This document shows positions 12,231-25,536 of a stretch of 64,000 nt of DNA, one piece after another. Position numbers and translations under genes: made by a program. Position 1 is the first letter of the stretch, and each line of letters begins with the position of its first letter. The stretch is from Nomia melanderi (lineage: Eukaryota; Arthropoda; Insecta; Hymenoptera; Halictidae), in the NCBI RefSeq assembly GCF_051020985.1, contig NC_135010.1:8430001-8494000 (forward strand). The letters are read 5' to 3'. A model generated the notes under the pieces. That model was not told the DNA's origin and did not search any database. It saw nothing but the letters and a program-made list of their open reading frames with translations.

Positions 12231-13542
12231 ATATACATTTTTTCTCATGACTGAATCGTGAAGCGGCCAATATCACGCATCTCCTCTCTTCGTGCTGCCG
12301 GTTGACTTCATGTCGAGCATTAACCGGGTGTCGGATTACCGCGTTCCATTCCTAAGCCGGCATAGAAACAGACAGCTTAATCCGGCGCCCGATTTACCTA
12401 AGCGACTCGTCGATCAAATCCGATGAGAGACAATGCACTGGGACCGGGGAGAAAAGAGGACAGGCCGAAGTTAATTCGCGCCTAACCGCGCTCGCGCGTC
12501 CGTAATTCACTTATCCACGGGCGTAATAACAGTCGGCCAGGGATTGCGCCGAGCGGCACGTATCGGGGCTTTTCGATTCCGAATTTTATTAATAAAATTA
12601 TCGCTCGTCACGATGAATAAAACTATCGACGGGGAACTAATCCTAATGAACTTTATCGCACAGCTATCCGTGCGCTTCGAACGCTCAATTGCAAAATAAA
12701 ATGTCTGGTGAAAGTGTTCCTTCTTGGGGAATGATCGCGCAATGTTCGCCGCGATGCTCGTTTCGTCGCTTTGTTCTCCGCGAATGGGAATTTATCGACA
12801 GTTTGCATTTATCAAAAGCGAGACCATCATTCTTCTCGATGGGGTGTGGGGTGGATTTTTATTTTGCGAATGTTGGGCAAAGAAATTTGAATAATAGCTT
12901 TAATCCGTTAGTTTTATAATTTACTAACAAACAACCACTAATCCTTTAAAATACTTTGATTAGTAAAAAAATACTAAGTAGGAGAAGCACTAAATATTCC
13001 TTGAATTACATCCTAAATTTTAAAACCTACCATACTGTTCTAACGATAATACCGTAATCAAGGTTTTTCCTGAAACTTGGTCGCTGAGCCAGAGAAAAAA
13101 GGCTGCAATTAAAATAACAAGATCGCAATCGACCACGAAATCGAGGTCTCAGAATGAGAGAGAAAGAGCCGCGAGCAATCTGTCCCGAAACTCGAGCAAA
13201 TTCAATCTCGGCATCGATCTCAGGACACGAAACGGCTTGGTCGTAACTAAGGTGACCAAGATTGCGGATCGTAAAGCCTCGCAAAAATAAGTCCGAATTT
13301 AGCGTCGTTCGCGGCCATAAATCTCCGCTACTTCCGACGTTAAAAGTCGACCGTGCACCTCGATCAAGCGGCGCGCGCGCGCCGAGGTTCTTGACCGGTG
13401 TGTGCGCGCGTCGGGACGAGGGTGTGTTGCACGGTGTGCCGTGAGGCTCTATGGGGTCTCACGACGATGATCCAGGGGGTTGCCAGGCTGATAAAGCGGC
13501 CTGCACACCGAGAGATAATCCCGGATAGAGAGGTTCGCCATT
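12228..13542. other. Intergenic, no gene recognised
   Basis: GC-rich at 12270-12560 and 13290-13530; otherwise unremarkable. Confidence 0.55.
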
Positions 13543-13751
13543 TTAACTCATTTTCTCTATGGTTTCTTTTTGAACTGTGATCGAGCTAATTAGTTTGTCA
13601 TTCACTTATTAAAAATAAGAGAGAATTCCAATCTTATTCCATCTTAACGTCTGCAAAGGTATAATCATTGATAACAGAGGAATGATGTGTAATTTAAATT
13701 TTAATTGAAGTCGTTACGAGTCTGACACGATATTATAGGGTAAGCAGTTAA
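13543..13751. mobile_element. Group III TTAA element (copy d), inverted relative to copy a
   Basis: The right end in reverse complement reads CCCTATAATATCGTGTCAGA; the left half (CTATGGTTTCTTTTTGAACT) matches the reverse complement of the right half of copy a at 16657. TTAA at both sides. Confidence 0.6.
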
Positions 13752-13903
13752 GAGGTTGGTGAGGAGCGCCATTTTCTAATTTCGATAAAGCCATAGAACG
13801 CAATTGAAAATTCTGTTTGATGTATCATGTACGTGACTTCATGGTGAACTAATATTCGTGTTAGTAGACTTTCATGGTGAATGTAAGAATGTAAGTGTAC
13901 AGA

Positions 13904-14084
13904 TTAATACTAAAACTACCAGAGGGGCTAAAATGACCCATTCGTGGTTTCTTCTTTTTGCAATTACTAGAAAGGTAACAGATGTTTCTCTGAGAAATTA
14001 TTAAAGAAATTGATTTAGCAATACTGAATTGTAAAACAATTATTTATTATATTCAATGTAACTGCTCGGTAGTTTTAGTGTTGA
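13904..14084. mobile_element. Group I element (copy c)
   Basis: TTAA then TACTAAAACTACC on the left, GCTCGGTAGTTTTAGTG then TTGA on the right; 173-bp body. Its intact middle (CAATTACTAGAAAGGTAACA) gives the reference for the insertion point in the nested copy at 28137. Confidence 0.75.
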
Positions 14085-14195
14085 ATGTTCGAGCTGCCCC
14101 TTATCTATGCTGTAGTACAAAGAAATTGCTGATGGATTATTTGGAAAGAATATTTTGGTGATAATATGAAATATAAATTTAGAGAATGAATTTAT

Positions 14196-14311
14196 CTTCA
14201 ACTGTTTTAATAGAATAGTGTTAAAAGTTATAGTGATTCTAGAAAATTCTTACCTTCAAGTGTTTTAATAGAATAGTTTTAGAAGGTGCAGAGATTCTAG
14301 AAAATTCTTAT
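14196..14311. repeat. Tandem duplication, 2 x 58 bp
   Basis: Two adjacent 58-bp units, each starting CTTCAA and ending GATTCTAGAAAATTCTTA, with a few differences in the middle. Confidence 0.85.
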
Positions 14312-16656
14312 GGCACTCGTATTTATTTGTTTATTAGTGATTTCAAAATATTATTTACTGCCCATACTATTTTGTATTTATCTGTGAATATGCAATGACT
14401 TATTTCTTTCGTGCGATTTCTTATGTCACAACACTTGTGGCCTTGCGTTTTATTTGTACTCCGCGGGTTGATTCGTCGCCGGATAAAATGGCCGCCGGTT
14501 CACTTCTTCCGTTCATCTCTCGTCCGAACAGCGCTACATGTTTTCCTTTCTTTTCTTGTTCTTTTGCTCTTATTGATCCTAGCCATCAACCTTCTCTTTA
14601 TTATCTTTCGGATCGATAACTTTTTATTGGAAAAGTTCGTGTCCGCTGACGTTTTCCATGCTGACTTTATGGACGAGTCCGTTTGACGATGCGGAAGTGA
14701 TTGGAGGAGGACGCGTTGTTCAACCCTCTGGTGTTCATATTTTTCTTTACGAGTATTGGGACAGAATTGCGCGCAACGTGGAATTCGGATTGAAGATATA
14801 GAGAAATAAAATGGGAAAAAATCGTGAAACATTCGTTGTTGTCGCGGTAATACGATTAAATACGAAATTAGCTCGGTAGTTCAGAAAATCGAAGGCGCGT
14901 TTATGTAAACCGCGTAAAACGACAATTATGGAAATCGACGAAGTTTCTGGCAAACGGGAAATCTATATTTAAACTTTTCAACGAGCCGAAAGATTCATTT
15001 CAATGGAAAAAAAGAGCCACGGCGCTCCTATAAGTCGCGAAAATCGTAATCGCTGCGAAAAATCTTGTCCTTTTAATTTCGTTTTCATGAAATAAATTGC
15101 TTCAATTTTATAGGATTTTTACGGGCGCCGATCCAGCAGCCAGTGTGTTAATAAACTGAACTCGAGTAATTAATTTCATAGACCTGGAACAAGTTACTGA
15201 AGCGGGATACATATTACACCTTTCAAACCGTATTTTTATTCGGAACGAAACGCGCGTTCAATGCAATCCTGGTTAATCGTCTTTGAAAAGCTTAACCTTA
15301 AAGCGAGTCGCACACGTAACGTCGATTGCGTTACATCCACTTGCAGTCCACGTGAGAACTATCGAAAAACCCTCAATTCAACCCTCAACTATCTATAATT
15401 TTTTAATAACACTCTCTTCACCTATAAAACAACAGACTATTCAATAACCTTATAAAAACCATTGACAAAAATTGTAATCCAACAAAACAGCAAATACATC
15501 TCAAACTACAAGAAGTTTAATAAATAAAATACAAATTCCTTTACATTCCTGCATAATACTGTTGATAATTAACAGTAGAACTACCAAAAATTCAAAATCA
15601 TTAATGATACATTATAAAAATCAAAAGAGTATCCTCCGTAAGATTTGAAGGAATCTCAATATTCCTATACGAATCAACGAATCCATTCTAAAATCCTTAC
15701 GACGGTGTCTTCGCAATTTTACTAATTACGGAATAACAATTCAGAAACGTACCTCTAGTGTCGAATATTAATAAAAAGAAGCATCGCAACAGTTACAAGG
15801 CCTGTAACACCGATTCGCCAGAAACTTTCGAGTGCGCCGATCGAGTCAATAAAAGTTTCCCCGATCGGTCCGTCGGCGGAGTGTATAAACCTCGATAAGA
15901 GCACAATTTTCTCGATCGTTAAAATCTCGGCTTCCAACGGTCGAGGGTGAGAGCGGAATCCGACCGGTCCCGGTGTGCGTGTCGCTTAACCGCGATTAAC
16001 TCGCGAATGTTATGTCTCCAGGATCCTGCGGGACCGTTTTACGATCCGTCTGCACGGCGTCGCGCGAAATTCGAAACCCGACCGCGTTCCCGCTAAGGTG
16101 TGCTCGCACGTCGAATTAATTCGCGGCCTGGACGATATTTTACGTCGCTCGGGAACGGACGGACGTGCGTGCCTCGCCCGGTACGTCGTTTCTGTCCCGT
16201 GCAACGATATTTTTGTGATCTATGCGGACGTAATTGAACTTAGATAATGATCCGGACGCACAGGAGATATGGATTGTCTATTTGCCGTGTTTACAGCACG
16301 AGGAACCGCGTGAAATACGCAGAACGGCTGTATTAGCGGAGATTAGTCGCGCCGCTGATTTATTTTCGCGCACGTGCGAATATCGGGAGGCTATTTGAAA
16401 ATAGTGGGAATAAATGATTGATAATAATTGAAGTGAAAATAATTGGAATCTTTGTTTCAGCGAGAAATGTATCTTAAAGTCGAATGTGATTGTTTACTTA
16501 TTTTGTATTTATAAATGTCAACGATATCTTTGAAATGTACTCGATAATGAAAGAATATTACATTTCGATAATTCCTGCATTAGGTTTATTTTTGTAATTT
16601 AAATTTCATATCGTGTATACTTTTACTTTACTAGCTCTATCTTCATGAAGCAGTAT
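14312..16656. other. Intergenic, no gene recognised
   Basis: Apart from the group I relic at 15569 nothing is recognised. Confidence 0.55.
15569..15764. mobile_element. Degraded group I element (copy i)
   Basis: Left TTAACAGTAGAACTACC, right CTCTAGTG followed by TCGA; 188-bp AT-rich body. Confidence 0.5.
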
Positions 16657-16907
16657 TTAACCCTTTGGCCTATGATATCGTGTCAGATTCGAAATGAATA
16701 TTTTAATGTGAATTTAACAGACTTAAATATCATTTACCTTCTTTTGTATAAATTGAGTATTACTTTTCTATTGCCAATCGTTAACCTGTGAAATATAGCC
16801 TGATAAAGAATCAGTATCATATACTTCCCTTTTTTTAATGAGTTATTAACGATCAAGTAGCTTCATCAAGCACTGTTCCGAAAGAAATCATAGGGACAAG
16901 GGGTTAA
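16657..16907. mobile_element. TTAA-flanked MITE-like element, group III (copy a)
   Basis: A 243-bp body between TTAA sites. CCCTTTGGCCTATGATATCG pairs with right end CCCCTTGTCCCTATGATTTC with one indel. The left subterminal block GTGTCAGATTCG recurs in the other group III copies. Confidence 0.75.
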
Positions 16908-19900
16908 TCATAACATATTTCTAAAATAGGTTACATTATTATTATTATTTTCCATATTATTAGTAAAAAGAATCGTCTACACTGCTCTCTACAAACTAAC
17001 TATTTCTTAAAATGCATTTCAAATGAAATATCGTAATGATACAGAGTTATCGATGAAAAGATCCAAAAGAAATTCGAGGCTCAAAGTGTTGAAGGCAGTA
17101 AATTCCTATAAACGTTCGCATATCTAAATCCAAGCTTAATTGCCCTCGTCTAAATTTCATTTTAGAATTTTTAGACAGTTTTATCGCGTCCGTTCCACCT
17201 AATGGGGTTAAATTAAATCGGCGCACGGTAGCCCGCGGAAGACGGATCGTGCGAAAACTGTAACAACGCGCGAACAAGACTTTCACTTACGCGCGAATCC
17301 CCCATTATGCAATCGCGGCCGATCTTCCCTTAATTATGGCCCCCAGATCCAACAGCGAGATACAACAAATTACCGGATCTTAATTTTCTTCTTCCTACCG
17401 CGCGGGTTTCCTCGATCTTCACGCTGGCGAGGATAAATACGGCGAATGTGAGAATATATCGCGGCCTCTCGGTGAATTTCATCGACGTGTGCGGCAAGAA
17501 ACCCGTACTTACACGCGGCTACACTGTTTCCATGTACGGCGTTTAATTGCCGGCTGCCGGTGTGCCGAACTGTGAATCGTGATCTACGGAAATTTAAATG
17601 GCAGTCGAAAGGCTAAGTAACCATGAAACACCTAGGTACACGAGGAGTTTTTTTTTTTTAATTATTGTTATTACCACGTTCATCCGGTTCTTTCGGAAAA
17701 CATATAATCTTCGACTTCGAAAGAATAGTTGCATATCGTATTTTCAATTAAATAAGTATTCATTCTAGATACTCATTCGTTTCAATAATAATATTGGAAA
17801 CAAGGTATAATTTAGTATAATTCGGAGTGAACCTTGTAATCATTATTTTCACGATTATTATATAAAATGGATGTTTGCCGAACAATGAAGCGATATTAGC
17901 GTAATTAGACTACATATGGAAGTTCTGTGAATTTTCGCACAATAGAACCGCCTGATAGCGTAATTATCGGACGTTTACATGTAAATTCAAATTTTGTTTA
18001 TGGCCGCGGAGTTATACCGGTTCTTCCATCGTTAATAAACGATCATCCTCGACAGAAATCGTTACGTTCGATATAAACGATAATCGATTTTTAAGAGACA
18101 AACGTTTCAAACGATTGATCCCGACGTTCGAACGGTGCTGCCGAAACAACTACCGACGCGTAAATAATGTTAACCGGACCGCGGTTATTGCTCGTTCGTG
18201 TCAAACCAGATTATCCAGAATTCAGAACGCTAGAAGAAATACTCGCTAAAATTTCATGGTATATTCTTTAATGGACGGGATAAATTTCTGTTCGTTTCCA
18301 GTTTCTGTCAATTAGACCAAGAAAATCTATATTTACATAAACGTCCGGGGTCTAGTAATGTAAATGAAACGTGTTAGCGATTCAGATGACCGTCGGCCGT
18401 AATATTAGATAAATTAGTACGATGGACGAGGCGGGGGAGGGGCGGGGAGGGGCGAAAGATCCACAGGAAGATTCCTAAGCCACCATATTTCCTTGTTTAC
18501 GATTGAACGCGGTTGAACGAGTATTTTCGCGAGAGATTCTTGGCCGCTGATGCCGAGAATCGGATGGCGTGCTCGGAAGCTCAGGTCAAGGGTATGGTTC
18601 CCATAAACCTGTCACTTCTTTTCTGGCACTTGGTTAGGGTGGTTCACCGGGATACTTCTCTCTTCTTTCTCCTTTTTTCTTTCTTTTTTTGTTTTTTATT
18701 TTAGATACGCACCACAGTGGGAAAACCTCCGGCTACAAATCATACCCTTTTTTTCTTCCTGCAGGACCACGGCGAAGAAAAATGAAGAGGAAGATTTTTT
18801 TCATGATGCATGGTGCTCGTGAAGTTTGTACTTCTTTCGCGGGGAAGTTAATAAACATCTCGCCAGGTGCGTCAGCGGAATCAGATAAATTACTGAGCTT
18901 GAAGGATTGCGCATTCTTTCTGTATATCCTTTTTCGTTACCGTGGTTGATCATTTGATTTATTTATCGAGCCACGAATATTTACTTTTCGAAACTCCTGA
19001 ATCTTTGAATAAAATGACCGAGGGTTGACATACATGCACCTTACATCGGAACCACAAATTTCCGGAGACTATGGAAATTATTAATTCGAGTAATCCCGCT
19101 CACCGTTTCACGCGAAAAAACCAACGGAAAACATTCCATCCCCTATCACCGCAACCACACCCCCCATAAAACTCCGCGCTCAATATCTCAGCGTAATTAA
19201 TTCGCGGCTGACTTATATTATTCACATCTCCGTAACGCTAATTAAATTTACTCAACCTTGGAAACGTAATGAATCGATCCGGACCGATCGACCGGGAAGG
19301 GGGAAAAAAGTTGTAATAAATTGTCGACGGAAAGGCCGGCCCGCTAACGAACACGGATACCCGTCGGTCCGCCATGATGGAAATCCGTTAACTCGCGAAA
19401 GGCCGAAGACACAAACGATAATAATATCCGTGGCGTGGCGAGTTATCGCGAGCTAGTTTCTCGCGAGGCGAGACCGTGCGTCGGGCTCGCACACACAATC
19501 TCATCTTTTAATCGAACGAAACGAGCCGTGAATAATCGATCCGGCTCACGTGATCGGGGAAAAAGGCGGTGAGAGCAATTTTCAGCGCAGCCCGGAGAGG
19601 AGGTTCGTTTCTCGAGGGGCCTTCGAGCGACGATAAGTTTATAATAAGATTGTAATTACTTGTTTTAATAAACTCGACGACAAACTGGTTCTCGGGAGCC
19701 GCGTCCGTTCGTTCGATCGATCGATCCCGGCGTGCCGGGCTCGGAAACTTCTTATAATGCCCGAGCTATTTCAATTAATTCGATTCAACGCCACGGCTTC
19801 GCGTTTCGTTCCGTTTCTCTTTCTTCCACGGTACACCCCAACCTTCCCCCCAGGGGGACGCAAAGGGGGGAGAGTCACGTTTTACGAGCCTCCGCATCGG

Positions 19901-20066
19901 GTTCGATTCCGTCGTTAACGTCAACCCCCCTTGATCGCCGAGACGAAACAATGATCGATATCGATTTAACGACTGAGCACCGTGGGAGTACGGAATTTAA
20001 TTTTACCGAAAACTTTCCGGCTCGATCTTGTGCACCCTGTATGGTCGGTGTGTCAATGAATATTTG
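16908..20066. other. Intergenic, no gene recognised
   Basis: Contains the G-quadruplex motif at 18433 and a short poly(T) near 17648. No coding exon recognised. Confidence 0.55.
18433..18452 (+). other. G-quadruplex motif
   Basis: Four G-runs of 5, 4, 4 and 4 separated by single bases; very stable G4 potential on the plus strand. Confidence 0.7.
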
Positions 20067-20306
20067 TTAACACGTCGACTGTCACGGTGGGTGGCTGACG
20101 ATGACCGGAGCTTCGACATTGTACAATTACAATAAGAAAATTCGTGACGAATGGAAATGTTTGGTATAAGTAGCTGGATAATGGCGCGATATGAGTACTG
20201 TGATACCAAGATATTAATGATTATTTCTAATCCAATTCGTCTCTTTTATGAAAGAATGAGTATTGGGATACAAAACGCTCGTAACTAGTGGCAGTCAACG
20301 TGTTAA
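20067..20306. mobile_element. TTAA-flanked MITE-like element, group IV (copy b)
   Basis: A 232-bp body between perfect TTAA sites. Left CACGTCGACTGTCACGG, right reverse complement CACGTTGACTGCCACTA (14 of 17). Confidence 0.78.
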
Positions 20307-21010
20307 GCATGTATGATAGTATATTATACCAATAAATGTTCCTTTATTGTTACTTACTATCATTTTACTAGGTTGATTTTGATCGATCCGCACGAATATA
20401 TATTCTAATCGTGTATTTTCGAACCTCTAATTTTTAAGACTCAAACAATCATATTTTCCTAGGGACGATAAGACAAATTGAATAATAAATATCTTGAAAC
20501 CTAGTGTTAACTACAGAGTGTTCAATAAATGATGTAACAGTATATTTGTAAGCTTTGAAAGAGGTGGTTAATGTCTTTGTCGTCGCAAACTCATATCAAT
20601 TAATTATCCTTCGAAGCGAGACCATAAAAAGATTTCGTTTCAATAAAATTTTACTCGCGAATAATGTGTTACGTCCTTTTTCGAGTACACGATGTATATA
20701 CATATTTTTCTCGTGCGTTTAAATGCGTTTCGATAATCAACTTGTTTCACGGATGACCTCTCGATCATGAGAACATTCGCCGGGCAATTAAAGGCGAAAG
20801 GAAATCTTCGGGGACCACTTATCCCGTAATGAGTACAGGTACGACGTAATTAATATTGACAGGGGTTCAATAATACAGTCGGGCGCAGGAATAGGCAACT
20901 AAATGGAATAACATTTAATAGAATATAATAATAGTTAATTAGAAAACGCTGGTGCTTCATATAAATTAATTCTTCGGATAGATGTAGCCAGTAAATGAAA
21001 AATATTTAGC

Positions 21011-21028
21011 GGGGGGGGGGGGGGGGGG
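21011..21028. repeat. Poly(G) run
   Basis: 18 consecutive G; length may be a sequencing estimate. Confidence 0.9.
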
Positions 21029-21525
21029 TAATAATCATGCTCGTTTTTCATATCGAAACGAGCTCGTTCGAATGTAAAAAGATATCGTGGCGCGCGGTCG
21101 GTTAGCGGACCTGCCATTCGTGTGTTTCCATTCTCGTAACAAAATATTTCTTCATCCTCCATATCCATCTCATTTGCATGCGATTTTTCTTGCGATCGGT
21201 AAGATTATCGCCGGCCGGCAACAAGAAAATGATGTTGTTCGTAATTTTCCGCGACGTTATGGAAGTCAGATAAAAATACGTGACGTTCTAAAAATTCTAA
21301 ATCTAATTAAAGAAGCGAACATATTGATTTTATTCATTATAAAACCGGCCGCGTTCGATGAGTGGCTCGGAATAATCGTGCGCTGCACTCTTGTTTGCGG
21401 GCTCCCGAGAAGAAAAAAAAAGGTTTCGTGAAATGTTCTTGAATTAATTAAACGTTACAACGTTATGAATAATTTTAATTACCGTTGACTATTAATATTA
21501 ATAGGAGTTCGACTATTATCCCGAG

Positions 21526-21748
21526 CCAACCCCTTCCCCTGTGGCGTCGCGCCGATGACAAATCTGAACGTTTTCGATTTATTTTTAATAAGAAATATCA
21601 CTTCGTCTATTATCAATCTTTATCCTTCAATGTAAACATAGACACAGAATAAGCGACAAACTCTTTTCTTCCTCTACTAAATTCTTAATAATAAAATCGT
21701 TCCGTTTAGCATGTTTATGAGAGAAATCATAGGGAATCAACGGGTTAA
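21526..21748. mobile_element. Degraded group III element (copy e)
   Basis: The right end GAGAAATCATAGGGA...GGGTTAA matches the right end of copy a at 16657. The left end is only loosely similar and its target site has decayed to CCAA. Confidence 0.4.
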
Positions 21749-24700
21749 ATGGAGAACAGTGATTCGAAAATATTCTGGGACGCGAGGATCGCTCACAGTT
21801 TCCAACTTTGACAGCGCACTCGCCGTGTTCACGAGCAATGCGGATTTCTTGCGTACGCTTTTTTCATACATCCATAAATAACAAAGATTTACTATCCATT
21901 TATGTGCCCCACCCTGCGCGTATATCCTCGTTGACTAAGGCATTACGACATCCCGTAAGAAATACGGTTTTTCCTCCCGTATCTTTCTCGTACAACTAAT
22001 CATTCTCATTTTCCGTCTTGTTACTGTAGTTTGCATGCTTCTTTACGCGAAGCTACTAACAAGCGTAATAGTTGTTACCCCGCCGGCTCGGTACACATTC
22101 CCCGTTGCCGTAATTTACCTATTCCTCGGCGGGAACGTAATCGGCCGGACCTCGTTCCACGTTTAATAAAACAGCGAATGCAAATCATTATTCGAAACGG
22201 TATTTATTGCCGTAACCGCGGACGTTCCTTGTACCGTTACCATTCTTTTCGCCTTGCCCCCGAGGAAGATTATCCGCGAAGTCGTTCCCCGGGTCCGAGC
22301 AGCCCGAAGAATCCTGCCGACGAACGAACGACGTTTCGAGGAAAAGAATACCGCGATAAATCTCCTGGATCGATGATGGAATTCAATTTACCTGAACATT
22401 TGTTTGAAATCGAATGGAACGGCTACGATCAATGAATCTCCCTGGGAATCACCGTTTCCCTCTCCTATCGGGATTTAATTAAACGCTTGATTATTATTGC
22501 CTTCGAATAAAACTGGTTGCCTTCTATTGGTACATCGCTATCGGCTGTAATTTAAACAAATCACTCGCTCCGCATTCTACAACACTATCAACGCTCGCGG
22601 AAGGCAGTAAAGATGTTATCAGCCGCAGAATCACGGATACATTAAACGAATTTCATCGCCGCAGCAACTGAGACTTTCCTAAAAATTCTCCAGAAGCAAA
22701 GTGCGCCTGAGAGTATATTTAAAGACAGTGATGCAGAGAATTCGGTGTACTCGCGTGGAATCGATGGAGAATAAAGAAACCAATTTCTCAAGGATCGAAC
22801 GGCGATGAGACTTTAAACGTGTCAGTGTAAAAAGGACATGACAACTTTAACTCCTTCGCGGCGAGTGTTGTCCGGCGATCCATCCAAGGATCGTCAGGAT
22901 GTTGTTAAACGGAAACGCCGGCCGATTTCGCGGCCGGTGTGACGAGCGTCGCGGGGCGCGGGTTGTTATGTATTTACGACGCCCACACACGGTGCGCCAA
23001 TCTTAGCAGCGTGCGCGCAAACTTTTCTTTTCCCCTCGTCGCAGCGCAGCGTGTCGAATAAATCACCTCGGTTGTCCTTCTGCTTGCCGATCACCAGCGT
23101 TCGGCACGTTCGAATTCGAATGCCCGAGGCTATCGTTACGTTGGATACGCGATCGAGGGACTAGTTAGCAGATCTGTGATCTTCGTAGACAATGGATTTG
23201 ATTGTTATTACTTTGTAGACAATTGTTTGGCATTAGAGTGCTAATGTCGCTGTGAGCGACACTGAAAAATTCTGCAAATACCACGGCCACCAAGGTTTTA
23301 AGACGTTGATATACATAGTAACATTTTTATAGACATATTCTGTGAGCTGAAAATTTTTTGTGAAATGAATTTCACTGAAGTGGCAGTTTTCGAAAGAATT
23401 TTAGCAATTGCTAATGGCACTCGAAGGGTTAAATTTTATTCTAGTGGTTCAAGTTTTACTTAGTTTTGATGTATTCGAGATGTAACAGTAATATTGATAT
23501 TTTATTAATCTTTCGCGGAATTGAGTGTTTTTGAATATTCTAAACCTTCAACAGAGGAAGCTAAATTATACATCGAACTCTTGATATTAGATAGAAAGAG
23601 AACTGTACGTCGATCTGTTGTTAGTTGAATGATTAAATTACTAATTTGGAGTTTTGCATTATAGAAAAGTTTTGTCGCGAAGTGACATTTGAGTCGCTTA
23701 GGAGCCACGCGGTTAAGTCTAGAAAACAAAAATTAAGGAAATTAATGTTTCAGCTTCTGACTGATTATACAACATATCCAGAATCTATGAAAAGAAGAGC
23801 TTTATAATCTAGAACAAACAAAGAACTGAGTAAATCCTTTAATAACTAAAAAGAATATTATGTATTCCATTAAAATTTACAAAAACAAAATATTGTTATT
23901 ATACAGTTTATTCTATTGTTCCCAGAAAGATTGATGTTCATCCGTTTAGATCTAGGAAATCAAATGTTTAAAAATCTATTATTAGGAACCACAATCACAT
24001 AATTGAATCAATCAAAATCGACTCAAACATTTACCAAATCATGTTTATAAAATTCAATACGAGTCAAACTGACTCGTTCCATAAATCTAGCGTTAATAAT
24101 CGCAAGATTACAGTAGAAAATGGAACTAGTTTATAAATCAATCCTCAATTTTCAATTAGCAAGTATAAAGATAAAGTTTCCAGACTTCCCATTCAAACTA
24201 TTGCAACGAAGTCGCTTAATTCAGCGATTGGACTAATTAAAACCCAACAGAATTGCAAAATGGCCACGTCACCAGCGTTACCATACTCGACGGCTCCGAC
24301 TTGACCCCGACTTGAAGCTCGATCGATTCCGCGGTGCCTACCCCCTTCTCCAGAGGGTCCATTAGGCCACCGGGTGATACACGGCGTGGAAGAATTACCG
24401 AGTTCTTCTTCCTGGGCTTTGTGCTGCTCCTTTTCGGTGCTGGTGAATTACGGCCAGGGCCCGGAAAGGGGTGACGGATGGAAGATACAAGAGGTGAATT
24501 ATGTTTGGTCATCGTTTCCACCGTAGTCTTCTCGGGGGCGTGGTTATTATTCCTTGTTATTTATCGCTTTCGGTATTATGTATCTGATATCATTATTAGT
24601 TTAGTGGATTCCATGGCGCTTTGGCTAAGAGAAATTAAGCAGCGAAGGGTGCGGACGCAGATGAATGTGATCTTGATCCTGTGGTAAGTGAAATATCCAT

Positions 24701-24863
24701 GGGATATTTCCAGGAAGGAGGATTTCTTAGATATTATTAGACACTACAGTATATTATCTCCTTGAAACACTTGGGAAATTTGACAGAGAAGAATTGTTAA
24801 TACCCTGCACATCACTTCGTATATCATCGCTTTCAGTAAGAGAGTCGAGATTAAATTTAAATG
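21749..24863. other. Intergenic, no gene recognised
   Basis: GC-rich at 22060-22400 and 22860-23160. The weak group II-like relic at 23227 is the only structure seen. Confidence 0.55.
23227..23432. mobile_element. Degraded group II-like element (copy d)
   Basis: Right end GCACTCGAAGGG then TTAA; left end CATTAGAGTGC after TTGG. Weakly supported. Confidence 0.35.
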
Positions 24864-25096
24864 TTAACTCTTTGTACTCTAGAGGCGCCTGTTAGTTGCC
24901 AAATGATTTGACATAGCAGATCTGTAAAGTTTGATGTTTAATGTTAAACTTCGTATAATGCGACAATATATGAAATATTGGAAGAAAATAGTTTTGCGCG
25001 ATTTCTCGGCAACTCAATATTGGAAAATATCATCTGCATCTCATTAGAGAATATTGAGTATTTCCAGTGAAAAACTTCTGGAGTGCAAAGGGTTAA
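24864..25096. mobile_element. TTAA-flanked MITE-like element, group II (copy a)
   Basis: A 225-bp body between TTAA sites. CTCTTTGTACTCTAGAGG and CCCTTTGCACTCCAGAAG agree at 14 of 18 positions as inverted repeats. Confidence 0.78.
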
Positions 25097-25311
25097 GAAC
25101 TCAAGTATTGAATTAAAAAATGGAAAATATCATAATATTCCAAGCAAGGAGATTATTACATTAATATTCAATGATCTTTTATCATCCACCCATTAATCAG
25201 CCGCGAGTAAGTTCAGAAACGCAGACGTAGCACAGATTTCTTACGAAAACAATTACAGTAGAATACGAGAAATCATAATAAAATTAATCGAAGACAAAGA
25301 ACACTTGATAA

Positions 25312-25536
25312 TTAACACTAGAACCACGTACCAGTCAAAATGGCCGGTTTCGATTTGTTTGATTCGCGATTGCTGATATCTTGAAAGCATTCAATATTCG
25401 GAATGATCTTGAAAATATATAGTTTCATTTGAACGCTATAATGAATCTCTGGAGAAATTGAAACTAATCTATTGTTACAATTTTTATAGAGATTGCACAT
25501 TGGATCGTATTAAATGTTCATTAGTTCTAGTATTAA
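25312..25536. mobile_element. Group I element (copy d)
   Basis: A 217-bp body between perfect TTAA sites; left CACTAGAACCACG, right reverse complement TACTAGAACTAAT. It shares the GGTTTCGATTTGTTTG block with the copies at 11415 and 44504. Confidence 0.75.

Noticed and set aside
19895..19920. GGTTCGATTCC-like word suggesting a tRNA T-loop
   Set aside because: No matching acceptor stem, anticodon arm or A box at the right distance.
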